Source: Streptomyces aurantiogriseus (GTDB lineage: Bacteria; Actinomycetota; Actinomycetes; Streptomycetales; Streptomycetaceae). Taken from it: a stretch of DNA of 64,000 bases. Below are positions 15,498-24,146 of the stretch, one piece after another (the first letter of the stretch is position 1; each line of letters opens with the position of its first letter). Below the pieces are notes generated by a model. That model did no database searches. It had not been told where the DNA came from and saw only the letters and a program-made list of their open reading frames with translations. The stretch lies in contig NZ_BMSX01000004.1 of the NCBI RefSeq assembly GCF_014649375.1, forward strand, positions 186,001 to 250,000, read 5' to 3'. Made by a program: the position numbers and the translations under genes.

Positions 15498-17747
15498 TCA
15501 CACGCGGACCAGCTCGCGGTCCTCGTCCGGGTCCGTGTCCTTCGATTCGGCGTGGGTCTTGAGGCCCTCGCCCTCGACGTCCACGTTGGGCAGGGCCCGG
15601 TCCAGCCACTTCGGGAGCCACCAGGCCTTCTTGCCGAGCAGGGCCAGGACGGCGGGCACGATCGCCATGCGGACGACGAAGGCGTCGAAGAAGACGGCGA
15701 TCGCGAGGCCGAAGCCGATCATCTTGATCATCGACTCGCCGGAGCCGATGAAGCCGGCGAAGACGGCCATCATGATGACCGCGGCGGCCGCGACCACCCG
15801 GGCGCTGTACTTGAAGCCGGTCACCACGGCCTGGCTCGGGTTCTCGCCGTGGACGTATGCCTCGCGCATGCGGGTCACGAGGAACACCTCGTAGTCCATC
15901 GCCAGACCGAAGACCACGCCGACCATGAAGATCGGCATCATCGACATGATCGGTCCGGTCTCCTCGACGCCGAGGAGGCCCGCCAGCCAGCCCCACTGGA
16001 AGACCGCGACCACGGCGCCGAGCGCGGCCAGCACGCTGAGCAGGAAGCCGAGGGCGGCCTTCAGCGGGACCAGGATCGAGCGGAAGACCACGATCAGCAG
16101 GAGGAAGGCGAGGCCCACCACCAGTGCCAGGTACGGGACCAGCGCGTCGGTGAGCTTCTGCGAGAAGTCGATGTTCATCGCGGTGGCGCCGGTGACCAGC
16201 ACCTGCGCGTCGGTGTCGGCCTTCACGCCGGCGCCCGCGTCACGGATGGCGTGCACCAGGTCCTCGGTCTGCGTCGAGGACGGCTTCGAGTCCGGGATCA
16301 CCGTGATCATCGCGGTGTCGCCGGCCTTGTTGAACCTCGCCGGGGTCACCGTCACGACGTCCTTGAGGCCCTTGACCTCGTCGGTCACCGCGGTGGCCGC
16401 GGCCTGCGGGTCGGCGCTGTCCTCGGCGTCCACGACGACCATCAGGGGGCCGTTGAAGCCGGGCCCGAAGCCCTCGGACAGCAGGTCGTACGCGCGGCGC
16501 TGCGTGGTGGACGTCGGCTGCGAGCCGTCGTCGGGCAGGCCCAGCTCCAGCCGGCTCGCCGGGAGGGCGATCGCGCCCAGGCCGACCACGCCGAGCAGCA
16601 GCACGGCGACCGGACGGCGGACGACGAAGCTCGCCCAGCGGGTGCCCATGTTGGGCTTGGCCGCGGCGGAGTCCTTGGTGGAGCCCTGGGCGGAGTCCTT
16701 GGCCTTGCCGCGTCCGAGCAGCTTGCCCTTCGCGCCGGCCGGGCGGATCCTGCGGCCCGCGTAGCCGAGCAGCGCCGGGATCATGGTGAGGGCGATGAGG
16801 ACCGCGATGACGACCGTGCCGGCCGCCGCGAGACCCATCTTGGTCAGCATCGGGACGTTGACGACCGCGAGACCGGCCAGCGCGATGACGACCGTGAGGC
16901 CCGCGAAGACCACCGCCGAGCCGGCGGTGCCGACGGCGCGGCCGACCGCTTCCTCGCGGTCCCGGCCCTCGGCCAGTTCGGACCGGTAGCGGGAGACGAT
17001 GAACAGCGCGTAGTCGATGCCGACGGCGAGGCCGATCATCAGGGCGAGGGTGGCGGTGCTGTCGCCGAGGTCGAGCGTGCTCGCGAGGGCGGTGATGGTG
17101 GAGACGCCGATCCCGACGCCGATGATCGCCGTCAGCAGCGGCAGTCCGGCCGCGACCATCGAGCCCAGGGTGACGACGAGGACGACCGCGGCGAGGGCGA
17201 GGCCGATGATCTCGCCGGTGGCCGCCGTCTCGGGCTCGGGCTGCAGCGCGTCACCGCCCATCTCGACGGTCAGCCCGGCGTCCTGGGCCTTGTCCGCGGT
17301 GGCCTCCAGGGCCTCCCTGGAGGAGTCCTCCAGCTCCATGGCCGGGACCTTGTACGCCACCGAGGCGTAGGCGACCGTCCCGTCCTTGCTGACCGCGTTG
17401 GTGGTGAACGGGTCGGAGACGGAGACGACCTCGGAGCCGTCACCCAGTTCCTTGACGGTCTCCGCGACGGTCGCCCTGTTGGCGGCGTCGGTCATCTTCT
17501 CGCCGTCGGGCGCCTTGAAGACGACCCGCGCGGTGGCACCGTCCGCGCTGGAGCCGGGGAAGCGCTGTTCGAGCAGGTCGAAGGCCTTCTGGGCCTCGAC
17601 GCCGGGGATCGAGAAGGAGCTCGAGCCGGCGGCGGGCGCGGAGGCGGCGCCGACGCCCGCGAGCGTCAGCAGCGCCACCCATATCAGGGCGACGAAGTGC
17701 CGTCGCCGGAAGGCGAGCCGGCCGAGTTTGTAGAGGAACGTGGCCAC
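15498..17747 (-). CDS. MMPL/RND family transporter
   Basis: A 749-aa inner-membrane RND-type exporter with two MMPL repeats. Each repeat consists of one helix, an extracytoplasmic domain and a helix bundle. The first helix is at about residues 18-38; bundles lie near 180-360 and 510-700. Diagnostic segments are IGLAVGIDYALFIVSRYRSELAEG in the first half and FGLAMDYEVFLVTRMREAY in the second, both carrying the family's conserved Asp-Tyr. Such proteins export lipids, siderophores or antibiotics. The GTG at 17747 has GGGAG about 9 nt upstream. A TetR gene 156 bp upstream on the same strand probably controls it. Confidence 0.9.
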   Translation of the reverse strand: MATFLYKLGRLAFRRRHFVALIWVALLTLAGVGAASAPAAGSSSFSIPGVEAQKAFDLLEQRFPGSSADGATARVVFKAPDGEKMTDAANRATVAETVKELGDGSEVVSVSDPFTTNAVSKDGTVAYASVAYKVPAMELEDSSREALEATADKAQDAGLTVEMGGDALQPEPETAATGEIIGLALAAVVLVVTLGSMVAAGLPLLTAIIGVGIGVSTITALASTLDLGDSTATLALMIGLAVGIDYALFIVSRYRSELAEGRDREEAVGRAVGTAGSAVVFAGLTVVIALAGLAVVNVPMLTKMGLAAAGTVVIAVLIALTMIPALLGYAGRRIRPAGAKGKLLGRGKAKDSAQGSTKDSAAAKPNMGTRWASFVVRRPVAVLLLGVVGLGAIALPASRLELGLPDDGSQPTSTTQRRAYDLLSEGFGPGFNGPLMVVVDAEDSADPQAAATAVTDEVKGLKDVVTVTPARFNKAGDTAMITVIPDSKPSSTQTEDLVHAIRDAGAGVKADTDAQVLVTGATAMNIDFSQKLTDALVPYLALVVGLAFLLLIVVFRSILVPLKAALGFLLSVLAALGAVVAVFQWGWLAGLLGVEETGPIMSMMPIFMVGVVFGLAMDYEVFLVTRMREAYVHGENPSQAVVTGFKYSARVVAAAAVIMMAVFAGFIGSGESMIKMIGFGLAIAVFFDAFVVRMAIVPAVLALLGKKAWWLPKWLDRALPNVDVEGEGLKTHAESKDTDPDEDRELVRV

Positions 17748-17903
17748 GGAGGCGTACTCCCGGTCAGGTCGTGGGGTGTGGGCGCCCGGCCGGGGTTTCG
17801 ACACAGGCCCCAAGGGCAGGGGTGACCAACCCGGCGGGGAGGCAGGGGTGATCGGCCCGACGACGTGAGCGGTGACGTCAGGGTGGGCGGACCGCGGGGA
17901 CGG

Positions 17904-18503
17904 TCAGGTGGTGGGGACGCCGAGGGCGGGGAGGACCACGGCGTCGATGTACGAACGCAGGAACTCCTGCGTGGGAGGCAGATCGTCGATCAGCGTGCGG
18001 GTCGCGAAGGCGCCGACCAGCATGTGCACGATGTACTCGCGCGCCGGGCAGTCGGCCCGGACCTCGCCGCGGTCGATCGCGCGCTGCATGACCCGCTTGA
18101 ACTCGTCCATCTCGGGTTCGACGAGCAGCTCCTTGAACGCCCGCATCAGATCGGGGTTCGAGTGCACCGCCATCGCCAGCGCCCGCATCAGACTGGAGTT
18201 CCGCTCCATGGTGCAGTCGTCCTCGAGGGTCACGAGGGTGTGGAGGTCTCCCCGCAGGGATCCGGTGTCCACGTCGGCGATTCTGCCCGGCTTGCTGTGT
18301 CGCATGGCCTTCACGACCAGCTCGGCCTTGCCGCCCCACTGGCGGTAGAGCGTCGCCTTGCTGGATCGGGTGCGGGCGGCCACGGCGTCCATGGTGAGGG
18401 CGTCGTAGCCGACCTCCCGGAGCAGGTCGAGCACGGCCGCGTAGAGCTCGGCCTCGCGCTCGGGGGTGATCCGACTGCGACGCGCCGTCGCGACATCGGT
18501 CAT
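17904..18503 (-). CDS. TetR family regulator (probable regulator of the MMPL exporter)
   Basis: A 199-aa TetR protein. The HTH covers about residues 12-58 with ELYAAVLDLLREVGYDALTMDAVAARTRSSKATLYRQWGGK, a textbook TetR helix pair. The C-terminal half (TetR_C-type, LPPTQEFLRSYIDAVVLPAL) is the ligand/dimer domain. ATG at 18503 is the evident start. It is co-directional with the MMPL exporter and divergent from the tricorn protease. Two copies of a CACGGTTTCGTWCG-like element upstream make autoregulation likely. Confidence 0.88.
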   Translation of the reverse strand: MTDVATARRSRITPEREAELYAAVLDLLREVGYDALTMDAVAARTRSSKATLYRQWGGKAELVVKAMRHSKPGRIADVDTGSLRGDLHTLVTLEDDCTMERNSSLMRALAMAVHSNPDLMRAFKELLVEPEMDEFKRVMQRAIDRGEVRADCPAREYIVHMLVGAFATRTLIDDLPPTQEFLRSYIDAVVLPALGVPTT

Positions 18504-18551
18504 CTCGCTCACCTTCCCACTCCGTAAGGGCGTTCGAAGGACCTCCGAACG

Positions 18552-18611
18552 ACACGGTTTCGTACGTGATGAATGTAGCGCACCCGGCGTGCGAAACGAA
18601 ACGGTTTCGTT
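18552..18611. promoter_or_regulatory. Probable TetR operators
   Basis: A palindrome with 8-bp arms, AACGAAAC-G-GTTTCGTT, lies at 18595-18611. A partial copy containing the same ACGGTTTCGT core lies at 18554-18563. Both are between the divergent TetR and tricorn genes, about 40 bp apart. Confidence 0.55.
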
Positions 18612-18692
18612 CGTGTCGTAGGTCACGGCGCGCCTGATCGCCCCGATACGGCACGACTTGCCCGGCTCTTCTGACCGGAAAAGCATGGGGAG

Positions 18693-21600
18693 GTGACCTA
18701 TTTGCGCCTGCCGCACCTCAGCGGTGATCTGTTGTGCTTCGTGGCCGAGGACGACCTCTGGCTGGCCCCCCTCGACGGGCCGGGCCGCGCCTGGCGGCTC
18801 ACCGTCGACCGCTCCAAGGCCGGCCATCCCCGCTTCTCGCCCGACGGCCGCCATGTCGCGTACACGAGCTGGCGCAGTCTCGTCCCGGAGATCCACCTGG
18901 TGCCGGTGGACGGCGGGCCGGGGCGCCGGCTGACGTACTGGGGGAGTCCGGACACCCAGGTGTGCGGCTGGACACCCCCCGACCAGGAGGGACACGCCGA
19001 CATCCTCGCCGTCGCCTCCCACGGCGAGCCCTTCTCCCACTACACCTGGGCCTACAAGGTCTCCCCCGACGGCGACCCCGGCCGCAAACTCCCCTGGGGC
19101 CCGGTCACCGACCTCCAGGTCGCCGACCTCGAGGGCGAGCGCAGGACCCTGCTGCTGACGGGCACGCCCCCGCACGAACCGGCCGCCTGGAAGCGCTACC
19201 GCGGCGGCGCCACGGGCCGCCTCTGGCTGCACGGGCAGCGGCTGCTCGCCGACCTCGGCGGCCACCTCCACTCCCCCATGTTCGTCGGCGGACGCATCGC
19301 CTTCCTCTCCGACCACGAAGGCGTCGGCAACCTCTACTCCTGCGCCCACGACGGCTCCGACCTGCGCCGGCACACCGACCACGACGCCTTCTACGCCCGG
19401 CACGCCTCCAGCGACGGCACACGGGTCGTGTACCAGTGCGCCGGGGACCTGTGGATCGTCGACGACCTGTCCGCCGGCTCCGAGCCGCGCCGGCTCGACG
19501 TACGGATCGGCGGGCCGCGGGCCGGGCGGCGGCCGTACCAGATCCCGGCCGCTCAGCACGTGGACGGGATCTCCGTGGACGAGACCGGGCGGGCGAGCGC
19601 GGTCGTCGTCCGCGGAAGTCTGTACTGGATGACGCACCGGGACGGGCCCGCGCGGACGATCACCGACACGCCCGGGGTGCGGGTCCGGCTGCCGGAGATG
19701 CTCGGCTCGGGCGGGCAGGTGGCGTACGTGACGGACGCGGAGGGCGAGGACGCCGTCGAGATCGCCTACCTGCCGCGCGCGACCGGGGACCGCGAGCCAC
19801 GGCGGCTGGCCTCCGGGGAGCTGGGCCGGGTGCTGGAGATGGTGTCCGACCCGGAGGGCGAGCGGCTCGCCATCGCCTCGCACGACGGACGGCTGCTGCT
19901 CCTCACCGTGTCCGACGAGGCGGCCGCCGCCGCGGGGACGGAGGACTCGAACGGCGAGGTCACCGAGCTGATCCGGTCGATCAACGGGCCCGTGCGGGAC
20001 CTCGCCTTCTCGCCGGACGGGGCCTGGCTGACGTGGTCGCATCCGGGGATCGGGCGGTCGCTGCGGCAGATCAAGATGGCCCGGATCTCCGGACTCGGCA
20101 AGGGGGAGCGGCTGATCGTCGATGTGACCAACGGCCGGTTCGAGGACGAGAACCCCGTCTTCACCCGGGACGGCCGCTACCTCGCCTTCCTGTCCTGGCG
20201 CGGCTTCGACCCCGTCTACGACGTGCACACCGGGGACCTGTCCTTCCCGCTGGGCTGCCGGCCGTACCTCGTACCGCTGTCGTCCGCGACCCCCTCGCCC
20301 TTCGCGCTGAACCCGGAGGGCCGGCCGGCCGCCGGAGGGCTGGATCCGCTGGAGGAGGACGAGGAGGGCAACGGCACGGTGACCGTCGAGATCGAGGGGC
20401 TGGAGAGCCGCGTGACGCCCTTCCCGGTGGCCGCCTCCAAGTACTCGGCGCTGTCCCCGGTGGCGGGCGGCGGCCTGGTGTGGCTGCGCTGGCCGATCTC
20501 GGGCGCGCTCGGCGAGACCTTCGTCAACCCGGACGACACCAGCGGACGGCCGACGCTGGAGTACTTCACCATCAGCAAGGCGAAGAAGTCCGAACTCGTC
20601 GGGCATCTGGACTGGTTCGCGGTGAGCGCGGACGGCACACGGCTGGTCGTCGTCGACGAGGGCGACCTGCGGGCGGTGCCCTCGACGGAGTCCGGCGACC
20701 TCGACACCACCGTCTGGATCGACGTACGCCGGATCATGCACGAGGTCGACCCGGGCGCCGAGTGGCGGCAGGCGTACGCGGAGGCCGGGCGGCTGATCCG
20801 GGCGTACTTCTGGGATCCGGGGATGTGCGGGATCGACTGGGACGCGGTGCTGGAGCAGTACCGGCCGCTGGTCGAACGGGTCGCGTCCCCCGACGAGTTC
20901 GCGGACCTGCTGCGGGAGGTGCTGGGCGAGCTGGGCACGTCGCACGCGTACGTCAGCGCCGCGCGCCGCAACGAGGGGCCGCCGCACTACCAGCGGCGGC
21001 AGGGCCTATTGGGCGCCAACTTCGTCCGGCGGGACGCGGGTTGGACGGTCAGGCGGATCCTGCCCGGTGACTCCTCCGACTCCAAGGCGCGTTCGCCGCT
21101 GGCGGGGACCGGGATCCGGGAGGGGGCGGTGCTCACACACGTCGACGGGCGGCCGGTGGATCCGGTCGCCGGGCCCTACCCGCTGCTGGCGCAGGCGGGC
21201 GGGACGACGGTCGAGCTGACCTTCGTCCCGGCGGAGGGCGAGTCGGGGCACGCCCGGCGGGTCGCCGTGATGCCCCTCGTCGACGAGCGGCCGCTGCGCT
21301 ACCAGGACTGGGTGGCCAAACGACGCGAGGTCGTACGGGCGTTGAGCGGCGGGAAGTGCGGCTACCTCCACATCCCCGACATGGGCGGCTCCGGCTGGGC
21401 CCAGTTCAACCGTGACCTGCGCATGGAGGTCTCCCGGCCCGCGCTGATCGTGGACGTGCGCGGCAACGCGGGCGGCCACATCAGCGAACTGGTGGTGGAG
21501 AAGCTCACGCGCACCATCCTCGGCTGGGACCTGACCCGCAACGCCCAGCCGGTGTCGTACGCCTCCAACGCGCCCCGGGGCCCGGTCGTCGCGCTCGCCG

Positions 21601-21980
21601 ACGAGGCCACCTCCTCCGACGGCGACATGATCACGGCGGCCTTCAAGCTGCTGAAGCTCGGGCCGGTCGTCGGTCAGCGCACCTGGGGCGGCGTCGTCGG
21701 CATGACCGGCCGGCACCAGCTCGGCGACGGCACGATCATCACCGTCCCCATGAACGCGGCCTGGTTCGACGCCTACGGCTGGTCCGTCGAGAACCACGGA
21801 GTCGCCCCCGACCTGGAGGCCCTGCGCACCCCCCTGGACTGGGCGGAGGGCCGCTACGCGCAACTGGACGACGCGGTGAGGCTGGCCCTGGATCTCCTGG
21901 AGACGACCCCGTCGGCCGCCCCGCCGGACCACAGGGGCGTACCGGACCGCTCACGTCCCGAACTGCCTCCGCGCAACTGA
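18693..21980 (+). CDS. Tricorn protease homologue
   Basis: A 1095-aa serine protease of the tricorn family (S41B), which degrades peptides released by the proteasome. Domain order is N-terminal beta-propellers (about 1-600, repeated HPRFSPDGRHVAYTS-like blades), a helical C1 region, a PDZ-like domain (about 770-860) and the C2 catalytic domain. Alignment by eye places the catalytic His at 751 (GTSHAYVS), Ser975 with Asp976 (TSSDGDM) and Glu1033 (VENHGVAPD), matching His746, Ser965 and Glu1023 of the archaeal enzyme. GGGGAGG abuts the GTG at 18693, so an in-frame TTG at 18702, spaced 8 nt from the ribosome site, is an alternative start. Confidence 0.92.
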   Translation: MTYLRLPHLSGDLLCFVAEDDLWLAPLDGPGRAWRLTVDRSKAGHPRFSPDGRHVAYTSWRSLVPEIHLVPVDGGPGRRLTYWGSPDTQVCGWTPPDQEGHADILAVASHGEPFSHYTWAYKVSPDGDPGRKLPWGPVTDLQVADLEGERRTLLLTGTPPHEPAAWKRYRGGATGRLWLHGQRLLADLGGHLHSPMFVGGRIAFLSDHEGVGNLYSCAHDGSDLRRHTDHDAFYARHASSDGTRVVYQCAGDLWIVDDLSAGSEPRRLDVRIGGPRAGRRPYQIPAAQHVDGISVDETGRASAVVVRGSLYWMTHRDGPARTITDTPGVRVRLPEMLGSGGQVAYVTDAEGEDAVEIAYLPRATGDREPRRLASGELGRVLEMVSDPEGERLAIASHDGRLLLLTVSDEAAAAAGTEDSNGEVTELIRSINGPVRDLAFSPDGAWLTWSHPGIGRSLRQIKMARISGLGKGERLIVDVTNGRFEDENPVFTRDGRYLAFLSWRGFDPVYDVHTGDLSFPLGCRPYLVPLSSATPSPFALNPEGRPAAGGLDPLEEDEEGNGTVTVEIEGLESRVTPFPVAASKYSALSPVAGGGLVWLRWPISGALGETFVNPDDTSGRPTLEYFTISKAKKSELVGHLDWFAVSADGTRLVVVDEGDLRAVPSTESGDLDTTVWIDVRRIMHEVDPGAEWRQAYAEAGRLIRAYFWDPGMCGIDWDAVLEQYRPLVERVASPDEFADLLREVLGELGTSHAYVSAARRNEGPPHYQRRQGLLGANFVRRDAGWTVRRILPGDSSDSKARSPLAGTGIREGAVLTHVDGRPVDPVAGPYPLLAQAGGTTVELTFVPAEGESGHARRVAVMPLVDERPLRYQDWVAKRREVVRALSGGKCGYLHIPDMGGSGWAQFNRDLRMEVSRPALIVDVRGNAGGHISELVVEKLTRTILGWDLTRNAQPVSYASNAPRGPVVALADEATSSDGDMITAAFKLLKLGPVVGQRTWGGVVGMTGRHQLGDGTIITVPMNAAWFDAYGWSVENHGVAPDLEALRTPLDWAEGRYAQLDDAVRLALDLLETTPSAAPPDHRGVPDRSRPELPPRN

Positions 21981-22013
21981 CCCGGGGCGCGGGCCTCTTG
22001 AGAAGAAAGCGCA

Positions 22014-22044
22014 GGGTGCCCTCCCGAAGAACGGGAGGGCACCC
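22014..22044. terminator. Bidirectional hairpin terminator
   Basis: Perfect 13-bp stem (22014-22026 / 22032-22044) with an AAGAA loop between the convergent tricorn gene and the small coiled-coil gene. Confidence 0.8.
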
Positions 22045-22071
22045 CACGTCAGCGGCTGAGGCCGAGCGCAA

Positions 22072-22272
22072 CTACACGTCGTAGTCGGCGTCGAACCGCT
22101 CCTTCTCATCGCGCTCGCGGTCCCGCTCCCGCTGCGTCCGCTGAGGGTCGTCCTCGCGGTCACGCTGGCGGCCGCCGCGCTGCTTGGTCTGCTCCTTGGC
22201 CTGTTCCATCTTTTCCTTGGCCTGGTTCTGCCACTGCTCGGCCTGGTCCTGGAACTTGTCCTTCATACCCAT
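22072..22272 (-). CDS. Small charged coiled-coil protein
   Basis: A 66-aa highly charged protein with a Gln/Glu/Lys amphipathic helix (FQDQAEQWQNQAKEKMEQAKEQTKQ) and an Arg/Asp-rich tail. The composition is like CsbD-type or stress-related small proteins common in Streptomyces, but no defined family motif is seen. GGGAG stands 9 nt before the ATG at 22272; a second ATG two codons later is possible. It is monocistronic. Confidence 0.65.
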   Translation of the reverse strand: MGMKDKFQDQAEQWQNQAKEKMEQAKEQTKQRGGRQRDREDDPQRTQRERDRERDEKERFDADYDV

Positions 22273-22359
22273 GTGGGTTCACTCCCGTGAGGGTGAGGGG
22301 AACGGCCCTTGGTGGGGCCTCGACCAGATTCACACGGGCGGACACGGCACGCATTTCGA

Positions 22360-23244
22360 TCAACTACGCTGCGTAGCACGGGCTTCCTCGTCGGCCGCCC
22401 CACCTGCGCCGACGAGTCCCGTGCGCATCCCCTGCAGCCTGGGCGCGAACCGCCTCATCTCCCGTTGCCCGACGGTCCCGATGAGTCCGGGCAGGTAGCC
22501 GCGCACGCTCTGCATGCCGCGCAGCCACCACTGTCCGTACACATGTGAGGAGCGCCGCTCGATGCCGGCGACGATCCGGTCGACGGCCGGGCCCAGCGGA
22601 TACGTCTTGTTGGACGGCCACGGCAGCCGCTGCCTCAACTCCCGCATGACGGCCTCCTGGTCGGCGCCGCGCACCATGTCGGTGTCCGTCCAGGACAGGT
22701 AACCGACGCCGACACGCACGCCCTTGTGGCCGACCTCGGCGCGCAGGCTGTGCGCGTACGCCTCGACGCCCGACTTGGACGCGCAGTACGCGGTCATCAT
22801 CGGGGCCGGGGTGATCGCGGCGAGGGAGGCGATCTGGAGGAGGTAGCCGCGACTGGCGATCAGCAGCGGCAGGAAGGCGCGGGCGGTGACGGCCGAGCCG
22901 ATGAGGTTGACCTCGATGACGCGGCGCCAGGCGTCCGGGTCGGAGTCGACGAAGGGGCCGCCGGTGGCGACGCCGGCGTTGGCGACGACGACGTCCACCT
23001 TGCCGAAGCGGTCCTTCACCTCCTGGGCGACGCGGGTCATCGCCTCGTGGTCGGTGACGTCGGCGTACCAGTGGGCGCTGTCGCCGTGCAGGCGCTCCGC
23101 GACCCGCTTGAGGGCGTCCGGCTCCAGTCCGACCAGCGCGATCCGCGCGCCGCGTGCGGAGAGTCTGCGGGCGAGGAGTTCACCGACGCCGCGTGCGGCG
23201 CCGGTCACGACCACGACCTGTCCTTCGAGGCCGACCTTGCTCAT
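22360..23244 (-). CDS. Short-chain dehydrogenase/reductase
   Basis: A 294-aa classical SDR. The NAD(P)-binding motif is TGAARGVG (about residues 14-21), the structural NAG motif is VVANAGVA, the catalytic Ser is in LQIASLAA, and the YxxxK is YCASK. A C-terminal extension beyond residue 240, with a hydrophobic stretch, suggests membrane association. It is the last gene of the monooxygenase-hydrolase-SDR operon and its ATG overlaps the hydrolase stop as ATGA (23241-23244). The operon resembles ketone or lipid catabolic modules, in which the SDR oxidises an alcohol before Baeyer-Villiger oxygenation; this is inference. Confidence 0.88.
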   Translation of the reverse strand: MSKVGLEGQVVVVTGAARGVGELLARRLSARGARIALVGLEPDALKRVAERLHGDSAHWYADVTDHEAMTRVAQEVKDRFGKVDVVVANAGVATGGPFVDSDPDAWRRVIEVNLIGSAVTARAFLPLLIASRGYLLQIASLAAITPAPMMTAYCASKSGVEAYAHSLRAEVGHKGVRVGVGYLSWTDTDMVRGADQEAVMRELRQRLPWPSNKTYPLGPAVDRIVAGIERRSSHVYGQWWLRGMQSVRGYLPGLIGTVGQREMRRFAPRLQGMRTGLVGAGGAADEEARATQRS

Positions 23245-24146
23245 GAGCCCTCCTTGAGGTGCGGTGCGTAGGCGGTGACGAGTTCGCGGAGCCTGCCGGA
23301 CACCAGGTCCGGTGCCTCGACCGGGGTCATGTGGCCGAGGCCGGGCAGTTCGGTCAGGCCGACGCAGTCCGGGAGCGCCTCGGCGAGGCGGCGGGCGTGC
23401 ACCGGCGGGGTCAGACGGTCGGCCGTGCCCACGATCACCGCCGTCGGCACCCTCAACTCCCGTACGCCGTGGTCGAGATCGAGCAGGTGCAGGACATGCG
23501 ACCAGGCGTGGCGGACCGTGCGGGGGCAGGCGTGCACGATCCGGGCGCAGGTCTCGACCATGTGCGGGGCCGAACCGGCGCCCATCGTGGCGTACTTGAG
23601 GATCCGGCGGGCGACCGGGGTGACCGGGCCGAGCGGTGCCCTCGACCCGAGGATGTGGCCGGTCAGCCAGGTGCGCAACCGGCCGGGGCGCAGGGGCAGG
23701 ACAGTCGACTCGGCCACCAGCCGCGAACTGCCCGTGCTGCACAGCAGGACGGCCGCCGCGTGCGCGCGGAAGGCGGGGCGGGCGGAGGCGGCCATGATCG
23801 TCATGCCGCCCATGGAGTGCCCGGCCACGACCGCCTTCTCGCCGGGCGCGAGCGTCGCCGTCAGTACGGCTTCGAGGTCGTCGGCGAGGACGTCCGTACC
23901 GCACGCCGGGCTCGCCGGGGTGCGGCCGTGGCCGCGCTGGTCGTAGGCGATGACCTTGTGGTCGGCGGCGAGGGCGCGGATCTGCGCCGCCCAGAACGCG
24001 GTCGAGCAGGTCCAGCCGTGGGAGAGGACGACGGCGGGCGCGGTGTCCGGGCCGTGCACCTCGACGTGGAGGGGGGCGCCGTCGGCGGAGACGACGGTGA
24101 GGGTGCGGGACGGGGCGGGCGGGGCGTCGCCGGTGGTCGTGGTCAC
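23241..24146 (-). CDS. Alpha/beta hydrolase
   Basis: A 301-aa alpha/beta-hydrolase. The nucleophile elbow is GHSMGG with Ser111, the oxyanion region is LSHGWTCS, the acid Asp is in VGTADRLTPP and the His in GLGHMTP. No signal peptide is seen. Its GTG start overlaps the monooxygenase stop as GTGA (24143-24146). Following a Baeyer-Villiger enzyme, it is a good candidate for hydrolysis of the ester or lactone formed. Confidence 0.88.
   Translation of the reverse strand: MTTTTGDAPPAPSRTLTVVSADGAPLHVEVHGPDTAPAVVLSHGWTCSTAFWAAQIRALAADHKVIAYDQRGHGRTPASPACGTDVLADDLEAVLTATLAPGEKAVVAGHSMGGMTIMAASARPAFRAHAAAVLLCSTGSSRLVAESTVLPLRPGRLRTWLTGHILGSRAPLGPVTPVARRILKYATMGAGSAPHMVETCARIVHACPRTVRHAWSHVLHLLDLDHGVRELRVPTAVIVGTADRLTPPVHARRLAEALPDCVGLTELPGLGHMTPVEAPDLVSGRLRELVTAYAPHLKEGS

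Noticed and set aside
18595..18611. tRNA or attachment site in the palindromic region
   Set aside because: No cloverleaf can be drawn; the dyad fits a TetR operator better.
17904..20987. A 1027-codon minus-strand open frame antisense to the tricorn protease
   Set aside because: Only its 3' 199 codons (TetR) carry a recognisable fold; the rest is Arg/Pro-rich antisense typical of high-GC DNA, and the tricorn gene on the opposite strand has full motif support.
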